64,000 nucleotides of DNA from the NCBI RefSeq assembly GCF_023159225.1, contig NC_063174.1, positions 41,155,691 through 41,219,690 on the forward strand. The letters run 5' to 3'. This DNA is from Perognathus longimembris pacificus. Taxonomy: Eukaryota; Chordata; Mammalia; Rodentia; Heteromyidae. Position numbers and translations under genes: made by a program. Positions 42,771-54,435 of the stretch are shown here, piece by piece. The notes below the pieces were generated by a model. That model was not told where the DNA came from, did not search any database, and saw only the letters and a program-made list of their open reading frames with translations. The stretch's first letter is position 1. Each line of letters opens with the position of its first letter.

Positions 42771-43095
42771 ACCAAGGTCATATGTACTTGTGTTAAACAC
42801 TAAAGAATAAAGATTGAAAAAACTAATATAGTGAGCCTAGCATGGTGGCAAATGCCTGTAAAAGCAGCAGATGTGGGGCCTGAGCTTGAGAGACTTTGAC
42901 ATGTTGGCTTGGGGTGCCCTTGTTGAGTTGCACAAGAGGCAACTGGGAATGTGGATCTGAACTGGAAATACAGACTTGGGGAAGTTAGCCAAGAGAGTAA
43001 CTCAAACCCCACGTGTGAATTGGTTGTGCCAGGAATCGGATAGAGTGTAAAGCAGGGAGAGTTTCAATCTAGCACGAGAAGAATAAATGTGAGCA

Positions 43096-43330
43096 GACCA
43101 CTAGTGGCTTATGCTAGTAATTCTAGCCATTCAGGAGATTGACATCTGAGGATCACAGATCAAACCCAGTCCAGGCAATAAAGTTCATGAGGTACTTAAT
43201 AATCATCCAGAAGCTGGAAGTGGAGCCATGGTTCAAGTGGTAGAGTGCTAACTTTGAGGGTAAAAGCTAAGTAAGGGACAATATGCAGGCTCTGAGTTCA
43301 AGTTCAGTACCAGCACCAAGAAAAGAAAAT
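43096..43330 (+). mobile_element. 7SL/ID chimeric SINE
   Basis: Diverged complete copy. Confidence 0.82.
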
Positions 43331-44229
43331 GAATGTGAAAACAAAGCAAGGATAAAACCAGTTGTGAATCTCGAGGTCTTATAAGTGAAGGGAAGTATGA
43401 TTGTGAGAGAAGGAGAGTGCGTGTGTGTGGAAAGAGGATGAAAGGTCAATGTAAATGAAAGATGCACCTCACAGTTAACATCACAGAGATCACTGGTAAC
43501 CTTTGAGGGAGCTGAGGATGTGGAGTGACAGGGTAGAAAGCAGGGTGGAGGAGAGAGGGGGAAGTAAGGAAATGATTGCATGCGTGATGAACGCAGAACT
43601 GGGCAGTAACTGGAGAGTCCTGGGCAGTTTGGATGATGTGATGTACACAGAATGCTTGGGAGAGGATGGTGGATGTGACTTGGTGGTCTAGTGCTTGCCT
43701 GGAGCCTGCTTTCCTGGGGTTGGCCTTGAATTTGCAATCTCCTGTCTGTGCCTCTCTTCAAATAGCTAGGATTACTTTGTGTGCCATCAGTGGAACAAAT
43801 TCTCTTGGAAAGGAGGCCTCTGAGACAGCTGGGAAGGAAAGAGGATGGGATTCTTTTCCTCAGTTACCCTAAGGCACAGAGGCAGGGGGTGGGGCAAGCT
43901 GAGTCTACCGACTCCGTGAAGACTGAGAATGGAGGGCGGGACCAGGACCACAGCAGGCCTCATGCAGGCCCCAACCTTCCAGTGCATCTCAGTCACAACC
44001 CACAAAACATTCAGCTCCTTCTCCCTGCCTCCCTCCACTCCTGCAGCACAGCTGCCCTGTGCAATTAGCAAGTGTTCCTTGGAGATAAATGAGGCCACAA
44101 AATGGTACTTATTAGAAGGAATTTATTTTAAAATCAATTTTTATAACATTTATTTATTGTAAGATCAGTAAGTACAATAAGTGAGGCTTTTTGATGTGGA
44201 AAGAGAGACAGGCAGAGAAATGGAGAAGG
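43331..44229. other. no gene seen; contains a decayed B1-like piece
   Basis: A reverse 7SL-like piece lies at about 43710-43793. The rest is unique; frames on both strands lack domains. Confidence 0.45.
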
Positions 44230-44530
44230 AGTGCTAGTGGCGCCTGCCTGTAATCCTAGCTACTTGGGAGGCTGAGCTGGTTAGGATCAAAGAACCAGGC
44301 CAGCCAGGGCAGAAAAGTGTGAGAGAGCCTCTCTCAATCAGAAGCCAATGTGGTGGTAAGCCCCTGTTAGCCTAACAACAGAGAAATCACATTTGGACAG
44401 GAAAGGGGAATACTATCTAAAAAATTCTCAGGAAAAAAAACCCCAAACAGAATTGGAAGCATAATTCAGCAGCTAGAGCACCTGCCTTGCAAGCCCAAAA
44501 ACTATAGTCAAACTCTAGTAAAAGAAAATA
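44230..44530 (+). mobile_element. B1-like 7SL monomer and ID-like monomer
   Basis: 44230-44400 is a 7SL arm (GGCGCCTGCCTGTAATCC); 44450-44525 is an ID-like unit. Confidence 0.68.
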
Positions 44531-44533
44531 AAT

Positions 44534-44786
44534 CAGCCAGGCGCTGGTGTCTCATGCCTGGAATCCTAACCACTCAGGAGCTGAGATCTGAGGATGGCAG
44601 TTCAAAGCCAGCCTGGGCAGAAGAGTCCCTGTGAGACTCTTATCTACAAGTAACCACTCAAAAAACAGAAGTGGTGCTCTGGCTCCAAGTGGTAGAGTGC
44701 TAGCCTAGGCTGGCTTGGACTGATGATTCTTAGATCTCAGCCTCCTGAGTAGCTAGGATGACAGGCATGAGCTAGTGGTACCCAGC
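44534..44786. mobile_element. inverted pair of 7SL/ID SINE pieces
   Basis: A plus-strand chimeric SINE (44534-44707) breaks off at GTGCTAGCCTAGG and meets a minus-strand 7SL arm (44708-44786), giving a foldback of the 7SL arms. Confidence 0.8.
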
Positions 44787-44968
44787 AGATGGACATTTCC
44801 TTTATATTTTGCTTGCTTGGTTTACTCATCTGGACAAGGTTAAGGAAGGAGGTTGTTTTCTGTCAGGTATGGTTCAGTGAAGCTAAAGGAAAAGAATAAT
44901 GCTCATGTTTATCCTAATTATACATTGCTATTTGTCACAGGAGGAAGTCAAAATGAAAAATAGCAAAT

Positions 44969-45066
44969 GTTTTGCTCTCAAGATTAAATATTAATATTGT
45001 GCTTTGTTCTTAAGATTTAGCATTAGAAGCAAATATGTTTTGATCTCAAGATTATGCATGAATACA
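44969..45066 (+). repeat. three imperfect AT-rich units of about 33 bp
   Basis: GTTTTGCTCTCAAGATTAAA, GTGCTTTGTTCTTAAGATTT and ATGTTTTGATCTCAAGATTA begin successive units. Confidence 0.6.
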
Positions 45067-45368
45067 GTACCAAACACATTTGCTCCTTGATTCCTGGCAA
45101 AGATATTTCTTGTCATTTTCCTATTTTAGCCTGCCAATTATGACAAGGATGAACTAGAACTTACACACTATTGATAGGAGCACAAAGTGGCACAATCACT
45201 TTTAAAACAGTTTGACCATTTCTCAAAATATGCACCTGTCCTATAATCCAGTCACTCCAATTCTAGGTATTTACAATAAGAAAAGAAAACATAAGTCTAT
45301 ACAAAGACTAGCTCTGAACTTTAACACTCCACTTTTCAACCAATGAATGGATAAATAAGACATGATTT

Positions 45369-45602
45369 GAGCCTGATGCCAATGGCTCAAGCGTCTAATC
45401 CTAGCTACTTGGGAGGCTGAGATCTAAGGATCAGAGTTCAAAGCCAGGCCCAGCAGAAAAGCCTGTGACTCTTATCTCCAATTAACTGGCAAAAAGCTGG
45501 AAGTGGAAGTGTGGTCAAGTAGTAGAGTACCAACTCTGAGCAAAAAAGCCAAACAAGAGCACAAGGCCCTGAGTTCAAGCCCTATTATCAACCCCTCACC
45601 CT
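45369..45602 (+). mobile_element. 7SL/ID chimeric SINE in L1
   Basis: Complete copy interrupting the L1. Confidence 0.87.
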
Positions 45603-45992
45603 CCACAGTTCATCACAGAAGGGATTACCAGTCAGAAATAAAATCGATGGAAAGCAAATGTGCTCATCACTGAACCACCAATGCCTTACAATAAAATGGA
45701 ATGCACTATTGATTTCATAATATGGATGAATTTCAAATAATTATAGTGCGTGAAAAAGCTAGAAACAAAGGACTACACGCACCATTTCTCTGTTTATGAA
45801 AAACTATAGAAAATGCAAACTAATCTGTAGTGACAAAAAGCAGGTCTGGGTAGGGAGTGGAGAGGAGGTAGACAGGAAGGAGAAATAATAGAGGAACACA
45901 AGGACATTTCAATGAGAGATGGACATGTTCATTATTAGAAGGATGATTTCATGGGTGTATAGATACACAGGTAAAAATAATTGTAAATTTTC

Positions 45993-46198
45993 TAGACTGG
46001 GAATGTAGCTTAGTGGTAGAGTGCTTGCCTGGCATGCATGAAGCTTTGGGTTCGAGTCCTTAGTACCACATAAACAGAAAAAGCTAGAAGTGGTGCTATA
46101 GCTCAAGTGGTAAAGTGCTTGCTTTGAGCAAAAGAAGCTCAGGGACAGTGGCCAGGCCCTGAGTTCAAGCCCCAGGACTGGCAAAAAATAAAATAATT
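45993..46198 (+). mobile_element. dimeric ID-ID SINE in L1
   Basis: Older dimer (GGGTTCGAGTCCTTAGTACC) near the L1 3' end. Confidence 0.9.
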
Positions 46199-46264
46199 TG
46201 TATACTCTAAATATAAGAAGCGTATAATATAGCAATTATATTTCAATACAGTTGTTTTAGAAAA

Positions 46265-46475
46265 GGCCAGGAGTGGTGGTGCACACATATAATCAATCCA
46301 GCTAGCTACTCAGGATGCAGGGAGATGAAGAGTTCAAGGCCAGCCCAGGCAAGTTTAGAGAGATTTATCTCAAAAACACAAACAAAAGGTCTAGAGATGA
46401 GGGCCAAATCATAGAGCACTTGCCTAGCAAGTTTAAGGTCCTAGGTTCAATCCTAAGTACTTCAAAAAGTTACAA
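46265..46475 (+). mobile_element. B1-like monomer followed by ID-like monomer
   Basis: 46265-46390 is a 7SL arm; 46391-46475 is an ID-like unit with GGTTCAATCC. Confidence 0.7.
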
Positions 46476-46534
46476 AAAGACCAACTGAATTAAAAAGAAA
46501 AGAAAAGAAAGACAAGGAAAGAACAAGGCCAGTG

Positions 46535-46805
46535 GAAGCTAACGAAATGGTTATGTTTATTAGGTAACCGATGAAGAGAACACCAACTGCCTGCTGGCCA
46601 AAGCGGAGGGCCGCTGTCTGGCCGAGGTTTTAGTAGGGTAGGGGGACATAGAGAAGGTGTGGAGACTCCTGATGCCCACGTGACGTCAGAGAAGGGGGCG
46701 GTAACTGCCTCCAGGTGTGCCCATTACCTAGGTAACGCAGGTACTGCGCGGAGTCTTAGGCAGGAAGTGGGAGCCACCTGCTTGGCCTTCCTGGACGACC
46801 TCACA
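46535..46805 (-). mobile_element. probable ERV (class II-like) solo LTR
   Basis: On the minus strand the order is CACTTCCTGCC, a 12-bp palindrome TTACCTAGGTAA (46724-46735), TGACGTCA joined to CACGTG (46677-46688), a TACTAAAACC TATA-like box, and CCTAATAAACATAACC as a poly(A) signal. CpG content is higher than its surroundings. No internal viral genes are present. It could instead be a cellular CRE promoter. Confidence 0.42.
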
Positions 46806-46884
46806 GAAAAAGATAGAGATTGCCCAAGGTGCTGTGTTTAGAGTGGCTGGAGTAGTCTAAGTCTGCAGTTCTATTCTGTTTTGT

Positions 46885-47070
46885 TGCTTTGTTTGAGAAC
46901 CAACCAGGGCCTTATGTATATTAGGCAAGAGCTCTACTACTAAACCCACACCCAGTGTCCTTTTGTTTTTGTATTTTGTTCTGTGGGACAGAGGGGAGGT
47001 GGGGGGGGGGGGCTTGTCCATGCTGGTGCTTGAACTCAGGACCTCACATTCTTGCTGTAACACCATTCTT
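46885..47070 (-). mobile_element. decayed ID-like units
   Basis: Reverse ID traces at 46885-46960 and 47015-47070 around a poly-G run. Confidence 0.5.
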
Positions 47071-47334
47071 CAGGGAGAGCCATGTGGATCACATCTGCTC
47101 CTGTCTGCATGCCTGCAGGGAACAACTCCCCAAGACCTAGGTTCTCTTCCTCACTCTGAGTGTCAAGGACTGTAGCCTGCAGGCTGGGATGAACATGGCC
47201 TCATCTTACCATATAGGCCGTGTTTCCTCCTCCCTTCCCTTTACAGCACAAGAAAATCCCTAAGTAGCAAACCTGCACAACAGCCACAGGGACAGACAAA
47301 AGATGCTTTGAGACCTATTACAGCTGCTGCTATT

Positions 47335-47554
47335 TTCTTCTTCTTCTTCTTCTTCTTCTTCTTCTTCTTCTTCTTCTTCTTCTTCTTCTTCTTCTTCTTC
47401 TTCTTCTTCTTCTTCTTCTTCTTCTTCTCCTTCTCCTTCTCCTTCTCCTTCTCCTTCTCCTTCTCCTTCTTCCTCTTCCTCTTCCTCTTCCTCCTCCTCC
47501 TCCTCCTCCTCCTCCTCCTCCTCCTCCTCCTCCTCCTCCTCCTCCTCCTCCACC

Positions 47555-47605
<51 letters not shown>

Positions 47606-47612
47606 CGCTCGC
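47335..47612 (+). repeat. (CTT)n(CTC)n(TC)n pyrimidine tract
   Basis: About 278 bp of almost pure pyrimidine on the plus strand, arranged as blocks of CTT, CTTCTC, CTC/TCC, TC and TCGC. Poly-Glu, poly-Phe and Arg-rich frames across it are artefacts. Confidence 0.98.
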
Positions 47613-47620
47613 TCGCTCTC

Positions 47621-47829
47621 TGTTAGTTGTGGGGCTTGATTTCGGGCTGGGAGCTGTCCCTGAGTTCTTTTACTCCAGGCTAGCACCACAGCTCCACTTC
47701 TGGTTTTTGAGTGATGAATTGGAGATAAGAGTCTTACACTTTTCTGCCCACGCTGGCTTTGAACTGTGATTTTCAGATCTCAGCCTCCTGAGTAGCTAGA
47801 ATTACAGGTGTGAGCCACTGACATCCAGC
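47621..47829 (-). mobile_element. 7SL/ID chimeric SINE
   Basis: Complete; the pyrimidine tract is its expanded tail. Confidence 0.87.
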
Positions 47830-47844
47830 GTCCAGAATCTTCTA

Positions 47845-47945
47845 TCAAGGGCCCTACTGTGTTTTAGGCACTGGGTTTACAAAGATAAACAAGGCAAAGT
47901 CTTTCCCCTTGAGGAATTTAAAATCAAATGAAAGTAGAATTTCCT
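47845..47945 (-). mobile_element. L2-like relic
   Basis: CTGTGTTTTAGGCACTGGGT and CCCCTTGAGGAATTTAAAAT follow reverse L2. Confidence 0.6.
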
Positions 47946-48099
47946 ATGAAATAGAGAAAGGAATGCAAGTGGATGTGGTTCCCTGATATTATTAGTACCT
48001 GTTAGGAACATGTTAGTTAAGATACCATTTTCTCAGGACTGCAAAGTTCCACAGGGAAGGTGCTGTTTTCCCATTATGCAGATAAAGAAATCTGAAGCA

Positions 48100-48312
48100 T
48101 GGGCTGGGAATATGGCCTAGTGGTAAGAGCGCTTGCCTACTACACATGAAGCTCTCGGTTCGATTCCCCAGCACCACATATATGGAAAACGGCCAGAAGG
48201 GGCGCTGTGGCTCAGGTGGCAGAGTGCTAGCCTTGAGCAAAAGGAAGCCAGGGACAGTGCTCAGGCCCTGAGTCCAAGGACCAGGACTGGCCAAAAAAAA
48301 AAAAAAGAAAGA
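48100..48312 (+). mobile_element. dimeric ID-ID SINE
   Basis: Perfect 15-bp duplication AAGAAATCTGAAGCA (48085-48099 and 48313-48327). Confidence 0.96.
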
Positions 48313-48327
48313 AAGAAATCTGAAGCA

Positions 48328-48572
48328 AACAAGGTTAAATCATTCACCAAAAGTTACATAACTATTAAGTGACAAAGTAGGGGTTTGTGGCCTGGTCTTG
48401 ATACTTCAATCCCAGTCCTCTAGCAGTGTGAGGGTCTCTCTGACCTTATGCTCTTCAGGCTGAGCCCTGAAAAGAGTTGAACCCCCCAAACTGAAGGCTA
48501 GGTTCCTAGTGACTCTTGGTCTTGTCCTTGTCCTGTCTAGCCTTGTTTGTTTTTCTTACATAAAAATGGGTT

Positions 48573-48603
<31 letters not shown>

Positions 48604-49866
48604 ATTTTATAACAGGGAAATCCAGTCAATTGTAAATTCATTTTGTTTTCATCTTATAAGAAGAGTCACTGGAGCTCCAAGATGAGGTCATGCAGCCAAT
48701 TTTCTGTCACCAGAAGCTAGAAGCCACAGTTCAGGAGCCCGGTACATTGCAGCATCCATCAGTCAGGGCTGGTTGGATGAGTGCCGTAGGACTCCCCCCC
48801 AGGGGCTGCCAGGGGCCAAGCCACAAGATTCCAAGAGGAAATGTCTTGTCCTTTCAAATGGCCACAGAGTCAGGCCAGATCAGAGGGGAGGAGAGCAGAG
48901 AACCAGTCAGCATGAAGCACTCCCTGAGCCCCCATAGTTCACGGTTTTGAAAACGGCCCCGAGAGAGATATATCCGGAGGCATACTTAATGGGTGTTGGA
49001 AATTACCTAATTTTGTCACAACTGCCTGAGTGTTGTCCCATGCATGCTAAACATCCAGGGCCAGTGTGGTCTTGTGGGCAGGTCCAGCATGTCCAGAGCC
49101 TTCAGAGATGGGACACCTTTAGGGCAGGGCACAGTCACTGATAGTTCGTAGTGCTTGAGAGACCCCAGGTGTGTGCTGTGAAGAATCAACGCCCCTCACT
49201 CATCCTCCCTTCCTCCCTCCCCTCTGCCCACTCTCACCCACAGCCCCTGCCCCCACCATCCCTGAGCTGATCGCTTTTCTCCTGCCTTAGGTCAATAAGC
49301 CATCAATACCCTTCCCTGAGAAGCAACTACAGCTTCCTTGCACGCCTGATTTCCCAAGAACTGCGCTGCACTCCCCCCACCCCACTCCCACCCCCACTGT
49401 TGGCTTGCTCTCTCCATCCTCAGAGCCCAGCTTCTCCTCCTCCAGCGCTGCCATCCATCAGCTCTCTGCCTCGCTGGTCACATTTACTTTCTCTGGCTGT
49501 CTTCAGCTTGGTTGTTTATTTTCTCCCTCTCCCTGCTTCCTACTCCCTCTTTCTCTACTTGTTTCTCCACTTGGCCCCTCTCTAAGTTGTTTATTAAGGT
49601 TGTTTTGCAAAAGGGGACAGAAAAGAGCCTCAGAACCATATGCTCTCCCTTCCCCCTCCCCCTGCAGTCCACCCTCCCATCCCCCTGCAGCCCGACAACT
49701 CCCCCCCACCCACCCCAGGTGACTTTTCACTCTGTCCTAAGTTTAGCATCCAGGACTTCTAAGGCCACAGTCTCCCTGGAGGGTGGGTGAGGGCATCCCA
49801 AGGGCCCAAGGTTCAGATTCCTAGGTCTTCTGTTTGGGAACTTTGGGTAGGTCCATGGACCTTGCT
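48328..49866. other. no gene seen; GC-richer single-copy block
   Basis: About 1.5 kb almost free of repeats apart from a T/A-rich tract at 48567-48612. Pyrimidine-rich patches near 49200-49700 give spurious frames. Confidence 0.45.
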
Positions 49867-49879
49867 AAACCTCACTTTT

Positions 49880-50071
49880 CGGGCTGGGAATATGGCCTAG
49901 TGGCAAGAGTGCTTGCCTCATATACATGAAGCCCTGGGTTCGATTCCCCAGCACCCCATACACAGAAAACGGCCAGAAGTGGCACTGTGGCTCAAGTGGC
50001 AGAGTGCTAGCCTTGAGCAAAGAGAAGCCAGGGACAGTGCTCAGGCCCTGAACCCAAACCCCAAGACTGGC

Positions 50072-50145
<74 letters not shown>
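49880..50145 (+). mobile_element. dimeric ID-ID SINE with (TA)n tail
   Basis: Dimer body 49880-50072, then about 70 bp of TA in place of the A tail, then the second copy of the target AAACCTCACTTTT (49867-49879 and 50146-50158). Confidence 0.95.
50073..50142 (+). repeat. (TA)n microsatellite
   Basis: About 35 TA units inside the SINE tail. Confidence 0.98.
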
Positions 50146-50148
<3 letters not shown>

Positions 50149-50449
50149 CCTCACTTTTTGCAGTATACAATTGAGCTGTGAGGGCTGAAGGGGGGAAAAA
50201 AGCAGCAGCAGCTACTGAGTATTGTGTCAGGCTCTATGTTACACACCTTCAGATAGGCTTCCATTTAAACTAAGTAATGTGCTTTGTGAATGAGAATGTG
50301 CTAGGCAAATAAATGCTCATTATAATAGACAAGCCATCACTGCGTCTACCTAGCTCTGATAAGTGCCAAGAAAGCAAAGGGAAATTTTGAACAATTTTGT
50401 CAATGAAAATTTTGCCCATATGTCATCTCATTGACTCATTGACCTTTTA

Positions 50450-50620
50450 TCCCTCCTCCTCCTCCTTCTTCTCCTTCTTATTCTCTCCTTCCTTCCTTCC
50501 TTCCTTCTTCTCTCTCTCCCTTCCTCCTTCCCTCCTTCCCTCCCTCCCTCCCTCCCTCCCTCCCTCCCTCCCTCTTCTTTCTTTGTCTTCTCTCTCTTTC
50601 TCTCTCCCTCTATCTTTCTC
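50450..50620 (+). repeat. (CCTT)n/(CCCT)n pyrimidine tract
   Basis: About 170 bp of CT-rich repeat next to a reverse 7SL piece. Confidence 0.93.
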
Positions 50621-50621
50621 T

Positions 50622-50718
50622 CCTCATTATGTAGCCCATGCTGACCTCAAACTCAAGATTCTCTTCCCTCAGTTTCTTGAGTGCTGGTATTACAAGTGTG
50701 TACTGCTACTCTTGTCTT
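50622..50718 (-). mobile_element. B1-like 7SL monomer
   Basis: TATGTAGCCCATGCTGACCT...AGTGCTGGTATTACAAGTGT. Confidence 0.65.
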
Positions 50719-51042
50719 CACCTCATTGACCCTCACATGACCACTGGGAAGCAGGGAAGGCTCATGTGAGCGGCACTGTTCTATAGATGAGGAGACCAAG
50801 GGCTCTGGGAAGGTCCACCTGCTTCTTCACTTTCCCTTGGTCGCAGCCCTTCTGCCTCTGGCCGGGCGGTGTGCTTGTCCCTGTGGCAGTCATGAGGAAT
50901 GGCGTGTGTAGCTTGCATCTTGGAGGGTGTGGGATGATGCCATGTGGAGAAATAATCCAGAGCCTCAAGGTGGAGCTCCAAGGGCAGCAGCTTGCCCCTC
51001 ACCAACAGGATGACACAGCCGTCTCCAGAGGGAAGAAACAGC

Positions 51043-51640
<598 letters not shown>

Positions 51641-52655
51641 GGCCATCAGAGAGTAGGACCATATAAAGAAAGGCATTGTGTGTGGCCTCCCCTGCTTCTG
51701 AACATGAAGCTCAGAGCCAACAGGTTTAGGGAGTACCTGTTCTTACTATTCGCTAACTTCCAGTCAAATAAATCACCTCCCAAATCACACTTCATGCTTA
51801 TCACCTCACTACACGAGATCAGATTGTGGTTCAAGGCCCTGCAACCCCTTCCAGGAGCCTTGTAACTCAGCCCTTTGAGAACTCTTCACCTGTCTCCCCT
51901 CCACCCCATGCTTTCCACTGGGCAGTGTCACAGCCAACCCCGTGGCTCCTGCTTCTTCTTACTGTCACAGCTCCTCTCAGTCCTTGGGGGACTTCTGGAT
52001 TCTTCCACTAATGGAGGAGAGGGGAGGAGAGGCCCTAGAAGAAAGAAAGCCTAAGGCCATGAATTATGAGGAAGGAAATAGATCTGTCAGCCGCAGAGGG
52101 AGAAGCCCCTTGTTTTAAGAAGAATGACCACTATTCTTGTTTTCTCCAAAGACCAAGTATGAGAGGTTGAAGCTTAGTAATGACAGAAATGACAGATCCA
52201 GGTTAGAGTCAGAGAAGTGTTAAATGCCAGGAATTAGGTAGAGCAATGTGAAATCTGATCAACAGATTTTAAAAGCGGGCGAGGGTTTTGCACACCTGAG
52301 TAAATTCCCTCCGTCAGAGTTGAAGGGTCGGGGTAGATGCGGTAACCCACCACGTCCTGAGGCATACGTGGTCCCTTGTGGTCCTTGCACAAGTCTAAGG
52401 CAGAGCTGGGCTGAGAATGCATGTGCATGCCCATTGCCAACTGTGAAGTCTGACTGGGGCAGCCCTTCAGTTGCAGGATGGATTTGTTCTGGCTGGCAGG
52501 GATAGAGCTACCTGGCTACTGCTGCTTGGTTTTATTTATCCAGAGAGGTTAGAGGGCAGGGTGACCACTGGAGGGAAGAGGAAAGCTAGAAAGGGCTTAG
52601 GCTAGCACACAGTATGTGTGTGTGGGGGGAGTAATCTTGTTGAAGGAGCTGGCCA
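51641..52655. other. no gene seen; single-copy DNA
   Basis: No recognisable repeat or exon over 1 kb. Confidence 0.45.
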
Positions 52656-52830
52656 GCATATATCCTCCTTCAGGAAGCTCTCTCTGGCTTAGTGTTTCCC
52701 CTCTGCTTCCCTAGCACCTTGATCCCTAATGAGTCTGGCCATACTGAGATGATCTAAGTATTACCTCTGTAAGAAGGGTTTTTCTCTCTTTTCACCAAAC
52801 TGCAAGTTCCTTGATGGTAGCCATTAAGCA
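52656..52830 (+). mobile_element. L2 relic
   Basis: CTTCAGGAAGCTCTCTCTGG and ACTGCAAGTTCCTTGATGGT follow forward L2. Confidence 0.65.
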
Positions 52831-52945
52831 CATCTGCACTCCCATCTACAAAGCAGGCTGAGGCAGAAGGGTCACTGGGGCCCAGAAAGTTGGGAGTCAG
52901 CCTACGAACAGAGTGAGACCTGCCTCTTTCAAAACAACAACAAAA
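52831..52945 (+). mobile_element. B1-like 7SL fragment
   Basis: AGGCTGAGGCAGAAGGGTC...AGTGAGACCTGCCTCTTTC with an AACAACAA end. Confidence 0.55.
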
Positions 52946-53164
52946 ACCCCTGGAAATTATGTTGTGTTAATGTGTGTCGCTGGGCCCTGGCACAGGGCAT
53001 GGATCATGGGCAGGATTTGACAAATGGCTCTTGACTAATTGGCCTAGGGAACCAATGTGCCACTTTAGAGGACTCTGTTCTTCCATTATCCTCAGCGGTC
53101 GTCTCAAAATAGCCGAGCAGAGAGCAACAAGACAACTAGAGAGATGATTCAGGAAACCAAGGCT

Positions 53165-53295
53165 CCATTCTACTCAGTCAATAGTGAGCAGCATGACATG
53201 ATTTATACCTAACATCTCCCTCCCTGTGCCTCAGTTTCCTTATCTACAAAATGGGGCTAAGGATGATACTGATTCACTGGATTGTCTTGAGGAAA
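53165..53295 (+). mobile_element. MIR relic
   Basis: TGTGCCTCAGTTTCCTTATC and ACAAAATGGGGCTAAGGATG are close to the MIR core. Confidence 0.82.
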
Positions 53296-54169
53296 AAGAA
53301 AAAAAAAGCAGTTGAGCTCTTGGGTGCGCAGGCGGTGAAAACATCTTGAGAAAGGTCTTTAAGACTTATACAGAGGTAAGAAGTTATTAATAGCTTCATT
53401 ATTATTCTTACCCACAAGGCCCAGGGAAAAGCAGCATGCGGCAGCCCCAGCCCCCGCAACCCCCCTTTCCATACTATTTCTGTACCTGGAAAGCAGGTTC
53501 TTGGAGTGTTAGTCCTTGTTTTGCCACCGTTGGGAAAGGAGGGTGGATCTTGGGAAGAAAGGCCTCCCTTGCCACTCCTTGGTGCTTTCAGCAAACGCTG
53601 ACTAGAAAGCAGGACAGGGAGATGCCGGCCAGCTGCCGGGTAACAGGTGGCATCTTTTCTCTGTCACCTCATCCGATGCTACTGTGGTGCTGGTGAGGGG
53701 CGGAGGTGACCCTTCCCAGGAAGGCTCATGATTTGGACTCTATCTGGGGGCAACCTGTTTAAAATCTCTGGCCCATCTTCTTCAGATTCATGGAATTCGG
53801 ACTTGAGCCTGGCCCATATGTCCAAGGAAGTGGTTCTTATTCCTCCTCTGCCTTCTGGTGGGCAAGAATGAGGAGTTCAAGATGGTTCATCCTTTTTCTT
53901 CCCACAGTCCCCATGCCTGGAGATGGAGAGTGGTGGCCAGAAATGCAATACAGCCATCTTTTCCCCTCTGCTGTACCATTCACTTCCCTACCACACAAGT
54001 GGCCCTCAGCTGCCCTCCTCCAGGGAGAAGGGAACCTAAATATAGGAGAATCCAGATGGGTCAAGTCTGACAGTGACCCCATGCTCCATAAAGTCCTGTT
54101 GACAACAACCATTCGGTCAGCCAGCAGAGTCCCAAGGGTGTAAACCTCCCAGAAGAAGGCCTGATCCAA
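53296..54169. other. no gene seen; single-copy DNA
   Basis: Overlapping frames at 53430-53700 and 53790-54170 on both strands have no known domain. Confidence 0.45.
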
Positions 54170-54435
54170 GCCAGATGCTGGGAGCTCGTGCTTGTAATCC
54201 TAGCTACTCAGGAGGCTGAGATCTGAGGATCATCGTTCAAAGCCAGCCTGGGAAGAAAAGTCCCTGTGAGACTCTTAATCTCCAATTAACCACTCATAAA
54301 CCAGAAGTGGTGCTATGGCTCAAAGTGGTAGAGTGCTAACCTTGAGCAAAAAACTCAGAGACAGTATACAAGCCCTGCGTTCAAGCCCGACAACTGGTAA
54401 AATTAAAAAAAAAAAACACACACACACACACAAAA
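54170..54435 (+). mobile_element. 7SL/ID chimeric SINE
   Basis: Complete; A12 then a short CA run as tail. Confidence 0.9.

Larger units (their letters stand above)
45140..46258 (+). mobile_element. old L1 3' end split by two SINEs
   Basis: AAAACAGTTTGACCATTTCT, CCAATTCTAGGTATTTACAA, AGAAAATGCAAACTAATCTG, GATGGACATGTTCATTATTA, TTCATGGGTGTATAGATACA and the terminal ATTATATTTCAATACAGTTG occur in L1M order. Not coding. Confidence 0.85.

Noticed and set aside
43267..43761. 164-codon minus-strand frame
   Set aside because: No recognisable domain; begins next to a SINE and contains low-complexity Ser/Pro/His stretches.
47260..47769. Long frames of poly-Glu, poly-Phe/Leu and poly-Arg
   Set aside because: Direct translation of the CTT/CTC microsatellite in different frames.
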